Positions 1 through 4,632 are shown, counted from the stretch's first letter. The stretch: 6,545 nt of DNA from Candidatus Komeilibacteria bacterium (GCA_024654345.1 JANLIN010000103.1:1-6545), one strand, 5' to 3'. Notes: a model not told the origin generated them from the letters alone. A program made the numbers and translations.

Positions 1-57
1 CATACAGATTGAGCCAAGCACCCTGATCTCGCCTTTCTCGCATAATGGACAGTTCAT
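1..57 (-). CDS. 5' end of a probable zinc-ribbon protein (partial)
   Basis: Only the first 19 codons are inside the window; the gene continues past position 1. The reading from the ATG at 57-55 is MNCPLCEKGEIRVLGSICM. C3 and C6 form a CPxC knuckle, and C18 could be a third ligand, so a zinc ribbon at the N-terminus is likely. The start is well supported: an AGGAG box at 67-63 lies 5 nt before the ATG, one of the best ribosome binding sites in the window, and a promoter lies further upstream. The layout (CPxC, then a short strand with RV.GS) loosely recalls NrdR, but the NrdR D-S-R signature is absent, so I do not name it. Other zinc-ribbon families fit equally well. The gene diverges from rplY. 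Confidence 0.6.
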   Translation of the reverse strand, partial: MNCPLCEKGEIRVLGSICM

Positions 58-62
58 TTTCG

Positions 63-67
63 CTCCT
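63..67 (-). promoter_or_regulatory. Strong Shine-Dalgarno site of the leftward gene
   Basis: Read on the minus strand, the sequence is TAGGAGCGAAAATG, with AGGAG 5 nt before the ATG at 57-55. It decides the start of the partial gene. It also shows that this organism uses classical ribosome binding sites for some genes, unlike most others in this window. Confidence 0.75.
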
Positions 68-106
68 ATTTTTGTTGAAGTTTTATTATTAAAGTTTGTT
101 CACGCA

Positions 107-136
107 ATCTTAACACAAGCCATTTCTGAAAGTCAA
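107..136 (-). promoter_or_regulatory. Predicted sigma70-type promoter of the leftward gene
   Basis: On the minus strand, TTGACT (136-131) and TAAGAT (112-107) are separated by 18 nt. The -10 box is preceded by TGT, giving an extended TGn element. Transcription would start near 100, leaving a leader of about 43 nt that includes the AGGAG site. This is consensus matching by eye. Confidence 0.5.
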
Positions 137-188
137 ATCAAAAAATAGCCATTTGATAAGGTAGAAGCCCCCGCTTTCCGCCAAACGC

Positions 189-217
189 TTGACCAGAATA
201 CAAATGCATGCTTTAAT
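189..217 (+). promoter_or_regulatory. Predicted rplY promoter
   Basis: TTGACC (189-194) and TTTAAT (212-217) are separated by 17 nt, each matching five of six consensus bases. The start would be near 224, giving a leader of about 47 nt. A second -10-like box, TAAAAT at 255-260, lies 10 nt before the ATG but has no matching -35, so I prefer the upstream pair. No Shine-Dalgarno sequence is visible before the rplY ATG. Confidence 0.5.
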
Positions 218-270
218 ACTCTCGCTGCTACTCAAAACACCACTTTTTATAAGTTAAAATTATTGATGAT

Positions 271-933
271 ATGGCAATAAAATTAGAATCAACTACGCGC
301 CAGGAAGTCGGCAAGGCGGTGAAAGCATTTCGACGTCAGGAGAAGGTTCCGGCCGTTGTCTATGGTTTCGGTCAGGACAATTTAATGTTGTGGCTAAACA
401 AGCGACAATTGGACAAAGTTTTTACCGAAGCGGGTACTTTTTCGGTCGTTGATTTGCTGATTGACGATAAAGATTCTACCAAAGTTATTATTAAAGAAGC
501 GCAACGGGATGCGGTCACTGATAACATTATCCACGTTGATCTGTTCCGTATCAACCTGCAGGAGAAGATTGAAGTGCAAATTCCGATACATTTCGTGGGT
601 GAAGCCCCAGCTGTCAAATCGTTGGGCGGTACCGCCATTCATGCCTTGGATACTATTACCATTGAATGTTTACCGGAAGATTTGATAAAAGATGTCCAGG
701 TAGATATTTCTTCGTTGGAAACATTTGACGATGTCATCCACGTGGGCGACATAAAGGTGCCGGAAAAGGTAACGATAATAAATGAAACGGACCAAGTAGT
801 GGTCTCGGTTGCGCCGCCACGAGTTGAGGAAGCGGAAACAGTCCCGGCCGAGGGTGAGGTCAAAGAAGCCGAAGTAATCGGTGAGAAAAAGGAAGGCGAG
901 GAAACGGAAGATAAAGCGGAAGCTGGTAAATAA
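271..933 (+). CDS. rplY: Ribosomal protein bL25, long CTC/TL5 form
   Basis: This 220-residue protein is the long (CTC) form of bL25, which binds 5S rRNA in the large-subunit central protuberance. Residues 1-95 are the L25 domain, with VPAVVYG at 26-32 and the segment ending HVDLFRI at 88-94. Residues about 98-183 are the all-beta TL5 C-terminal domain, beginning EVQIPIHFVGEAP and continuing with LGG at 118-120 and DISSL at 145-149. From about 185 the chain is a low-complexity Glu/Ala/Lys tail, longer than I expect for a CTC protein of roughly 205 residues and probably disordered. The ATG at 271 fits the conserved N-terminus. There is no Shine-Dalgarno motif upstream. The gene has its own promoter and terminator and so appears monocistronic. 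E. coli L25 consists only of the first domain (94 residues). Confidence 0.95.
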   Translation: MAIKLESTTRQEVGKAVKAFRRQEKVPAVVYGFGQDNLMLWLNKRQLDKVFTEAGTFSVVDLLIDDKDSTKVIIKEAQRDAVTDNIIHVDLFRINLQEKIEVQIPIHFVGEAPAVKSLGGTAIHALDTITIECLPEDLIKDVQVDISSLETFDDVIHVGDIKVPEKVTIINETDQVVVSVAPPRVEEAETVPAEGEVKEAEVIGEKKEGEETEDKAEAGK

Positions 934-953
934 TAATCCTTGAATTTACACGG

Positions 954-985
954 GCATTCCACATCGAAAGAGGTGGAATGCTTTT
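954..985 (+). terminator. Rho-independent terminator of rplY
   Basis: GCATTCCAC (954-962) pairs perfectly with GTGGAATGC (973-981). Inside it, after one A.G mismatch, TC and GA close a GAAA tetraloop (966-969). The stem is followed by TTTT (982-985). It lies 20 nt after the rplY stop. The complementary strand has no U-run, so it works rightward only. Confidence 0.85.
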
Positions 986-1014
986 GTTAACAGTGTCTGG
1001 TGGTCACCATCGTT

Positions 1015-1042
1015 TTGACCGTTGGCCATCGTCTTGTATACT
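1015..1042 (+). promoter_or_regulatory. Predicted promoter of the pilin-like gene, leaderless geometry
   Basis: TTGACC (1015-1020) and TATACT (1037-1042) are separated by 16 nt, each five of six to consensus. Exactly 6 nt (1043-1048) separate the -10 box from the ATG at 1049, so the predicted start nucleotide is the A of that ATG. The only in-frame alternative start, TTG at 1022, lies inside this promoter. Confidence 0.6.
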
Positions 1043-1048
1043 TGGTTT

Positions 1049-1531
1049 ATGGAAGTCGCTTTTAGGAAAATCAATCCCTTCGGCCAACTACTCATATTGT
1101 TGGTAGTTTTGGTGATCATGTTGGGCGCCAAATATCACAGTGGTTTATCGCTGAGTGCCCTTCGCGACGTGGCGCGTCAGAATGATCTAAGACGTATTTC
1201 CGCCGCCTTACAGCTGTATGCCGATGATCATTCACGGTGGCCGGCGACTACCGGCTGGTCAAAGTCAAACGAGGGTGGTGATTTTTTGGTGGAACTTAAA
1301 AACCAGGGTTATCTTAAAGAGGTTCCCCTGGATCCACTCAACAACGATATCTTTTATTACCGCTATCAATCCATCGTGGCCGGCCAGTACGGCTGTTTAA
1401 CTGATGGCTATGTATTACAATCGGTCCGTCTGGAAAATACATCCGGCGCCTTGGGAAACGGTCGTTGTTTTGACATGGACTGGTTAGCTACCGCTCCCAT
1501 CGGTTTGACTTTCTTTGGGACAGGGAAATAA
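1049..1531 (+). CDS. Membrane-anchored pilin/pseudopilin-like protein
   Basis: The 160-residue product has a short basic N-terminus, one hydrophobic helix (about residues 12-27, QLLILLVVLVIMLG) and an outward domain. Residues 39-65 (RDVARQNDLRRISAALQLYADDHSRWP) match the amphipathic helix followed by a W/YP turn seen in GspG-like pseudopilins and type IV pilin-like proteins. GYLKEVPLDPLN at 87-98 matches their usual downstream PxDP segment. The class III leader (GFTLIE with a glycine before the cleavage site) is missing, so prepilin peptidase processing is not expected and the helix probably stays as an anchor. C116 and C140 are the only cysteines and could form a disulfide. I chose the ATG at 1049 over the TTG at 1022 because of the promoter geometry. 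The gene is a single unit. Function is unknown; a surface or pilus-associated role is an inference. Confidence 0.75.
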   Translation: MEVAFRKINPFGQLLILLVVLVIMLGAKYHSGLSLSALRDVARQNDLRRISAALQLYADDHSRWPATTGWSKSNEGGDFLVELKNQGYLKEVPLDPLNNDIFYYRYQSIVAGQYGCLTDGYVLQSVRLENTSGALGNGRCFDMDWLATAPIGLTFFGTGK

Positions 1532-2377
1532 TCAACGATCAAATCTGCGCCCGGTCAATAAACGACTGTGGCCATAAATATCTTCATCTATCTGCCAGCG
1601 ATAGTTGTTTTCCGTATCATACAATTGTGCTATTTTGCGCAAGCGAGGTATATCGTCGGGCTCCGCTTCCATCATTATCATAGATGGCGTATGGAGACGA
1701 CTGAATATTTGTCGTAATAGTCGACGATAAAGCTTGAGACCGTCAGCGCCGCCATACAAAGCCAAAGAGGGCTCAGCCTGGACGGACGGGTCGTTCATTT
1801 TGTCCGGTGGCAGGTAGGGTAGATTGGCCATTACAATGTCGGGATTTACTGCCGGGGGCAATAGATCATGCTTTATAAATCCAATACCGCCACAGTGATG
1901 AAGGCGGGCATTCTGTCGGGCGGTTTGCAAAGCACGAGGGGAGATATCAGTGGCGATAAAATCATTGTCGGGCCAGAGTTTGGCGCTGGTGATAATCAAG
2001 GCACCACTGCCGGTACCTATGTCGGCGATAGTTTTTTTCCGGGGCTGGATAGTTGCCAGCTTATCAAGGAAAAGCTCGCTGGCCGGGCGGGGAATGAGTG
2101 TCGCCTCATTGACTTTGAACTCCAGGCCATAAAATTCTTTTTGGCCGGTGATATAAGCCAATGGTATATTCCGAACTCGACGCTTTAGCAGATTATTAAA
2201 CTGCTGTTCGACCACGGTCGGTACGGAAATTTCCGGATGGCTGTAGATATAGGCTTTATTTTTTTTCCAGGCGTGGCTTAAAAGAACAACCGCCTCCAGT
2301 GAGGCGATCTCGTGGCTCTGTTTCAATGATTGTCGTAAGGCGACGGCGGCTTTATTGAGAAGACTCCGACTGTCCAT
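1532..2377 (-). CDS. prmC: Peptide chain release factor N5-glutamine methyltransferase
   Basis: PrmC (HemK) transfers a methyl group from S-adenosylmethionine to the glutamine of the GGQ motif in release factors. The 281-residue length is normal. An N-terminal helical domain (about 1-85) ends in IPLAYITGQKEFYG (71-84), the family linker signature. It is followed by LIPRPASE (94-101), the SAM-binding DIGTGSG (119-125) and TDIS (143-146). The substrate-binding motif, normally NPPY, reads NLPY at 185-188. PRPASE also departs from the common PRPxTE. The fold and remaining motifs are intact, so I expect an active enzyme. The gene overlaps the end of prfA by 26 nt, which suggests translational coupling; no good Shine-Dalgarno is visible. 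The stop is TGA, directly abutting the stop of the convergent pilin-like gene. Confidence 0.95.
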   Translation of the reverse strand: MDSRSLLNKAAVALRQSLKQSHEIASLEAVVLLSHAWKKNKAYIYSHPEISVPTVVEQQFNNLLKRRVRNIPLAYITGQKEFYGLEFKVNEATLIPRPASELFLDKLATIQPRKKTIADIGTGSGALIITSAKLWPDNDFIATDISPRALQTARQNARLHHCGGIGFIKHDLLPPAVNPDIVMANLPYLPPDKMNDPSVQAEPSLALYGGADGLKLYRRLLRQIFSRLHTPSMIMMEAEPDDIPRLRKIAQLYDTENNYRWQIDEDIYGHSRLLTGRRFDR

Positions 2378-3419
2378 GAGCGGTTTTGATTAGGGGATCG
2401 ATAAGACTGTCCAATTGGCCGTCAAGAATGAGGGCTAGATTGTGCAAAGTCAATTTAATCCGATGATCAGTGACGCGGTCTTGAGGCCAGTTATAAGTTC
2501 TTATTTTTTCACTGCGGTCTCCGCTACCGATTAAGGACTGTCTGGTCGCCGCTTCTTTGGCCATCTTCTCATCTTGCATCTGTTGGAGAAGACGTGAGCG
2601 CAATACCTGCATGGCTTTGGCACGATTTTGTTGTTGTGATCTTTCATCCTGACATGAGACGGCCAGTCCGCTAGGGAGGTGGGTAATGCGAACGGCCGAA
2701 TAGGTAGTATTAACACTCTGACCACCTTTACCGGAAGAACAAAAAGTATCAACGCGCAAATCTTTGGGGTCAATTTGCACATCAACTTCTTCAGCCTCGG
2801 GCATGACGGCCACGCTGGCAGCCGAAGTATGAATTCGACCGGCCTTTTCTGTTTCCGGGACTCTCTGTACTCGGTGGACTCCACTTTCGTACTTCAAACG
2901 ACCGTAAACTCCCGCACCACTAATTTGAAAAATAACTTCTTTGAAACCGCCTAGATCATTGCGACTGGACGACAGTACATTCAGTTTCCATCCTTTATTC
3001 TCCGCATAGCGACTGTACATACGGAAGAGGTCGGCGGCAAAGAGGGAGGACTCATCGCCCCCCGTGCCGGCGCGTATTTCCATGATGACATCCTTTTTAT
3101 CCAACGGATCTTGGGGTCGCAGTAGATTTTCCAGTGCCTGCTCTCGGCTCTGCACCTCCGGCTCAAGGCGGCTGATCTCCTCTTTCATCATTTGCTTCAT
3201 TGCCGCGTCCGTTTCATCATTTAAGCTAGCAGTCAGCTCCTCGAGTTGAAATTTTTTCTCTTCCCAGACCGAAGCAATTTCATAGAGTTCTTTGGCCTCA
3301 TTGTATTCGCGAGAGATTTGTTTGATTTTACCGGGATTTGATAAAATAGCGCTATCTTGTAGATTCGCTTCCAATTTTGCTATTTTCTCTCTTAGTTTGG
3401 GTAGATCAATATTAATCAT
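2352..3419 (-). CDS. prfA: Peptide chain release factor 1
   Basis: RF1 ends translation at UAA and UAG codons in the ribosomal A site. The 355-residue length is typical. A helical domain 1 (about 1-105) precedes the conserved IRAGTGGDES segment (115-124). The stop-codon-reading tripeptide is PET at 188-190 (VHRVQRVPET), the PxT class of RF1; RF2 has SPF. SSGKGGQSVNTT at 228-239 carries the catalytic GGQ (232-234), the glutamine of which is the predicted PrmC substrate. GSGDRSEKIRTYNWPQ (298-313) and RVTDHR are also conserved. The ATG at 3419 gives the usual N-terminus. There is no Shine-Dalgarno. The gene lies 58 nt after rpmE and overlaps prmC, the common rpmE-prfA-prmC order. RF1 alone does not read UGA, yet TGA stops occur here, so an RF2 gene should exist elsewhere. 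Confidence 0.97.
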   Translation of the reverse strand: MINIDLPKLREKIAKLEANLQDSAILSNPGKIKQISREYNEAKELYEIASVWEEKKFQLEELTASLNDETDAAMKQMMKEEISRLEPEVQSREQALENLLRPQDPLDKKDVIMEIRAGTGGDESSLFAADLFRMYSRYAENKGWKLNVLSSSRNDLGGFKEVIFQISGAGVYGRLKYESGVHRVQRVPETEKAGRIHTSAASVAVMPEAEEVDVQIDPKDLRVDTFCSSGKGGQSVNTTYSAVRITHLPSGLAVSCQDERSQQQNRAKAMQVLRSRLLQQMQDEKMAKEAATRQSLIGSGDRSEKIRTYNWPQDRVTDHRIKLTLHNLALILDGQLDSLIDPLIKTAHGQSESSQ

Positions 3420-3428
3420 GGTATTTTC

Positions 3429-3457
3429 AGGATAAACAAAAACCCCACTGCACGCAA
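3429..3457 (-). promoter_or_regulatory. Weak candidate prfA promoter inside the rpmE terminator
   Basis: On the minus strand, TTGCGT (3457-3452) and TATCCT (3434-3429) are 17 nt apart; the boxes match three and four of six consensus bases. The -10 box ends 9 nt before the prfA ATG, so the leader would be only about 3 nt. It overlaps the rpmE terminator hairpin. This is low confidence; readthrough from rpmE is the alternative. Confidence 0.25.
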
Positions 3458-3466
3458 TAGGGTTTT
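3438..3466 (-). terminator. Probable terminator or attenuator between rpmE and prfA
   Basis: On the minus strand, AAAACCC (3466-3460) pairs with GGGTTTT (3445-3439) around a 14-nt loop, and the T-run extends one more base to 3438. It begins 11 nt after the rpmE stop. The stem has only three G-C pairs, so termination may be partial, which would lower prfA-prmC expression relative to L31. Confidence 0.5.
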
Positions 3467-3477
3467 AAGATAAAACT

Positions 3478-3768
3478 TTAATTATCGTCGGCTTCTTTAC
3501 TGGCAGCTCTTTTCTTCGATTCTTCCTTTTTAACTTTCTTACCTTTACGTGTTTTAGAGACTTCAGTCTGTTTGGCTTGAAGCTTATTGAATCTATCAAC
3601 TCGTCCGGCATCGTCTAACAGCTTTTGTTTGCCGGTATAAAAGGGGTGACAGTTGGCGCAAATTTCCACGTTTAGCTCCTTCACAGTGGAGCCGGTGGTG
3701 AAAGTATTGCCGCAAGCGCAGACGACTTTGGCGTCTTTATAATAGGTTGGGTGGGTATCTGTTTTCAT
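3478..3768 (-). CDS. rpmE: Ribosomal protein bL31, zinc-binding form, with basic tail
   Basis: bL31 bridges the large-subunit central protuberance and the small-subunit head. This is the C+ form: C17 and C19 (VVCACGN) with C37 and C40 (EICANCHPFYTGKQK) are the zinc ligands, and GRVDRFNK (55-62) ends the conserved core. At 96 residues it is about 25 longer than E. coli L31 (70 residues). The extra C-terminus is rich in lysine, with runs such as KTRKGKKVKKEESKKR, and probably contacts rRNA or is disordered. The ATG at 3768 matches the family start MKxDxHP. No Shine-Dalgarno is visible in the leader of about 20 nt, but a strong promoter lies upstream. It is the first gene of the rpmE-prfA-prmC cluster. 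Confidence 0.96.
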   Translation of the reverse strand: MKTDTHPTYYKDAKVVCACGNTFTTGSTVKELNVEICANCHPFYTGKQKLLDDAGRVDRFNKLQAKQTEVSKTRKGKKVKKEESKKRAASKEADDN

Positions 3769-3794
3769 ATGAAGATGAAATAAATTACCTGCGT

Positions 3795-3823
3795 ATGTTA
3801 ACAGAGGAAAGCGAATATGTCAA
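3795..3823 (-). promoter_or_regulatory. Strong predicted rpmE promoter
   Basis: On the minus strand, a perfect TTGACA (3823-3818) and TAACAT (3800-3795) are 17 nt apart. The start would be near 3788, giving a leader of about 20 nt without a Shine-Dalgarno. This is the best -35 box in the window, and it makes rpmE independent of the upstream membrane-protein gene. Confidence 0.65.
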
Positions 3824-3835
3824 GGGGTCAATTCA

Positions 3836-3855
3836 GGAGAAGCCCGGGCTCCTCC
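3836..3855 (-). terminator. GC-rich hairpin after the membrane-protein gene
   Basis: Read on the minus strand, GGAGGAG and CTTCTCC form a 7-bp stem (one G.U pair) around a CCCGGG loop. The centre is a perfect 10-bp palindrome, AGCCCGGGCT (3841-3850). On the plus strand the G.U pair becomes an A.C mismatch, so the structure favours minus-strand RNA. There is no U-run, so it may be an mRNA 3'-end stabiliser or a weak terminator of the gene ending at 3881. Confidence 0.35.
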
Positions 3856-3880
3856 TCCTTACCGTTTTTACTGAAAGAAA

Positions 3881-4261
3881 TCAACCTTTACTTTTGAGGG
3901 TTTTTGACTTCTGACTGATGGCGAATATTCCCATCACTGTGATGTAGGTGGCGGCAAATTCTGAAGGTAGTGAATGAGTCGGATTGATAGCGGTAATGAT
4001 AATAAATATCATCATCACTAGCGTCCAAATAACAACAAATACCTCGCCTAGATAACGGGAGGAGAAACCGGGATTTTTCCACCGCGAGAATTCTTTGGTC
4101 CCTACATATAAGGCCAGTATGGCCGCGTAAATGATGGAGATACTACTAAGAACATTATCGAAATTACCGGGATTCATGAAAGCCAGCCAAAAAAAGACGA
4201 GTGTGAACAGACTCCAAAAATTGGCCAGTATTTTCCAAATATGAAGATTATTATTTCGCAT
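3881..4261 (-). CDS. Conserved small membrane protein with four predicted helices
   Basis: The product is 126 residues and strongly hydrophobic. Four segments look membrane-spanning: about 10-29 (ILANFWSLFTLVFFWLAFM), 38-54, 73-93 (EVFVVIWTLVMMIFIIITAI) and 104-117 (ATYITVMGIFAIS). The loop after helix 2 reads YVGTKEFSRW (52-61), and the C-terminus is basic (SQKSKTLKSKG). From memory, proteins with this KILANFWSLF / YVGTKEF.RW pattern recur in CPR genomes as uncharacterised proteins; I know of no function and cannot check. No enzyme or transporter motif is visible. The ATG at 4261 is fixed by a perfect extended -10 promoter 6 nt upstream, so the mRNA is probably leaderless. It is likely a separate unit from rpmE, which has its own promoter. 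The stop is TGA. Confidence 0.8.
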   Translation of the reverse strand: MRNNNLHIWKILANFWSLFTLVFFWLAFMNPGNFDNVLSSISIIYAAILALYVGTKEFSRWKNPGFSSRYLGEVFVVIWTLVMMIFIIITAINPTHSLPSEFAATYITVMGIFAISQKSKTLKSKG

Positions 4262-4267
4262 AAGCTA

Positions 4268-4276
4268 ATTATAGCA
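4268..4276 (-). promoter_or_regulatory. Extended -10 promoter of the membrane-protein gene, leaderless geometry
   Basis: On the minus strand the sequence is TGCTATAAT, a perfect extended -10 element (TGn at 4276-4274, TATAAT at 4273-4268). Exactly 6 nt (4267-4262, TAGCTT) separate it from the ATG at 4261. No good -35 lies at normal spacing, as is usual for extended -10 promoters. Confidence 0.65.
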
Positions 4277-4337
4277 TGAGCCAATAAACCGGACTCTGAC
4301 AAGCTATGCCCTTGGTCGAGTCTCAGAAGTCAGGGAA

Positions 4338-4367
4338 TTGTATTTAAAGGCTAACATTAGCTATAAT
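4338..4367 (+). promoter_or_regulatory. Candidate promoter firing into the palindrome
   Basis: TATAAT (4362-4367) is a perfect -10 box, with TTGTAT (4338-4343, three of six) 18 nt upstream. Transcription would start around 4374, so the RNA would begin almost exactly at the palindrome (4377). No gene immediately follows. The product would be a short hairpin RNA or an extended rpsB leader. Confidence 0.3.
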
Positions 4368-4376
4368 AATGGGAAA

Positions 4377-4418
4377 AAACAGGGGTCCAATCTCTAATTA
4401 GAGATTGGACCCCTGTTT
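4377..4418. repeat. Perfect 42-bp palindrome
   Basis: Two 21-nt arms are exact reverse complements with no spacer; the centre of symmetry is between 4397 and 4398 and the middle reads CTAATTAG. The arms begin AAACAGGGGTCC and end GGACCCCTGTTT. As RNA this would be a stem of up to 19 bp with an AAUU loop. It lies between two divergent promoters and not directly after a gene, which argues against a simple gene terminator. It could be a REP-like palindromic unit, a transposase-recognised hairpin, a stable small RNA or a dyad operator. Confidence 0.85.
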
Positions 4419-4431
4419 GGACCCTGTTTTT
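4419..4431 (+). repeat. Third partial arm of the palindrome with a T-run
   Basis: GGACCCTGTTT (4419-4429) directly follows and nearly repeats the last 12 nt of the palindrome, GGACCCCTGTTT (4407-4418), with one C missing. It ends in TTTTT (4427-4431). The first arm could pair with either copy. The T-run makes the combined structure terminator-like in the rightward direction. Confidence 0.6.
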
Positions 4432-4447
4432 CTCGTGTTTAGGGATC

Positions 4448-4476
4448 TTGCCAAAATATATATTACCTGTTAGAAT
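4448..4476 (+). promoter_or_regulatory. Predicted rpsB promoter
   Basis: TTGCCA (4448-4453) and TAGAAT (4471-4476) are 17 nt apart, each five of six to consensus, and the -10 box is preceded by TGT, an extended TGn element. The start would be near 4483, giving a leader of about 150 nt, long for this compact region. It probably drives rpsB and tsf. Confidence 0.6.
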
Positions 4477-4495
4477 ACCCCTGTTAATTAACCCG

Positions 4496-4517
4496 GTTGG
4501 GCTGTTTTATACCCAAC
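4496..4517 (+). promoter_or_regulatory. Small hairpin in the rpsB leader
   Basis: GTTGGG (4496-4501) pairs perfectly with CCCAAC (4512-4517) around a 10-nt loop, close to the 5' end of the predicted rpsB mRNA. No U-run follows, so it is not an intrinsic terminator. It may protect the 5' end or form part of the leader fold. Confidence 0.4.
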
Positions 4518-4541
4518 TCTAATCTCTCACATCTCGGATGG

Positions 4542-4591
4542 CGGCCTTTCCTGGTTCGTGCTCGCAAGCGGGCAAAAGAACTCTTGGGCCG
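4542..4591 (+). ncRNA. Nested structured element in the rpsB leader
   Basis: Three stems stack in one extended hairpin. The outer stem is CGGCC (4542-4546) with GGCCG (4587-4591). The middle stem is GTTC (4554-4557) with GAAC (4578-4581), plus a flanking G.U pair. The inner stem is GCTCG (4560-4564) with CGGGC (4569-4573), including one U.G pair, closed by a CAAG loop. Asymmetric internal loops separate the stems (UUCCU opposite CUU; GU opposite AAAA). It ends 41 nt before the rpsB ATG. S2 autoregulates its operon through the leader in E. coli, so an S2-binding role is a natural hypothesis, but I do not recognise the motif. The folding is by eye. Confidence 0.45.
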
Positions 4592-4617
4592 GTAAACACA
4601 AAATCCTGATGGAGGCT

Positions 4618-4623
4618 AAAGGA
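4618..4623 (+). promoter_or_regulatory. rpsB ribosome binding site
   Basis: AAAGGA lies 9 nt before the ATG at 4633 and supports that start over the in-frame GTG at 4558 and the in-frame ATG at 4609. The latter two would add 25 and 8 residues absent from S2 proteins. Confidence 0.65.
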
Positions 4624-4632
4624 AAAAAACAT

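Larger units (their letters stand above)
4262..4632. other. 371-nt gene-free region between divergent genes
   Basis: No convincing gene lies here. In order it holds the leftward promoter (4268-4276), a stretch with only weak inverted repeats (about 4290-4335), a rightward TATAAT (4362-4367), a 42-bp palindrome (4377-4418) with a third partial arm (4419-4431), the rpsB promoter (4448-4476), a small hairpin (4496-4517) and a nested leader hairpin (4542-4591). A 10-codon reading frame from the ATG at 4369 (MGKNRGPISN) ends inside the palindrome and is probably chance. Confidence 0.8.

Noticed and set aside
1..57. Naming the left partial gene nrdR
   Set aside because: The CPxC start fits, but the diagnostic D-S-R segment is replaced by G-S-I and only 19 residues are visible.
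1022..1048. TTG start at 1022 for the pilin-like gene, adding nine residues
   Set aside because: It lies between the -35 and -10 boxes of the apparent promoter, has no ribosome binding site, and the ATG at 1049 gives a normal N-terminus before the membrane helix.
2679..2954. Antisense reading frames opposite prfA, prmC and rplY
   Set aside because: They are low-similarity shadows of strongly conserved genes, with no start signals or recognisable domains.
1532..4261. UGA recoding, as in some CPR lineages
   Set aside because: TGA ends prmC and the membrane protein at sensible lengths, and conserved glycines in the window are encoded by GGN codons.
4290..4340. Possible tRNA-like or degraded RNA gene with weak inverted repeats
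   Set aside because: Pairing is limited to about 5 bp arms, with no T-loop sequence or acceptor stem, so there is no support for an RNA gene.
4369..4401. 10-codon frame MGKNRGPISN as a leader peptide
   Set aside because: It has no ribosome binding site, shows no run of regulatory codons, and its stop lies inside the palindrome; chance is the simplest explanation.
4558..4632. Upstream in-frame extension of rpsB from GTG 4558
   Set aside because: The extra 25 residues have no S2 similarity and overlap the leader hairpin; the ATG at 4633 has AAAGGA at good spacing and the family start.
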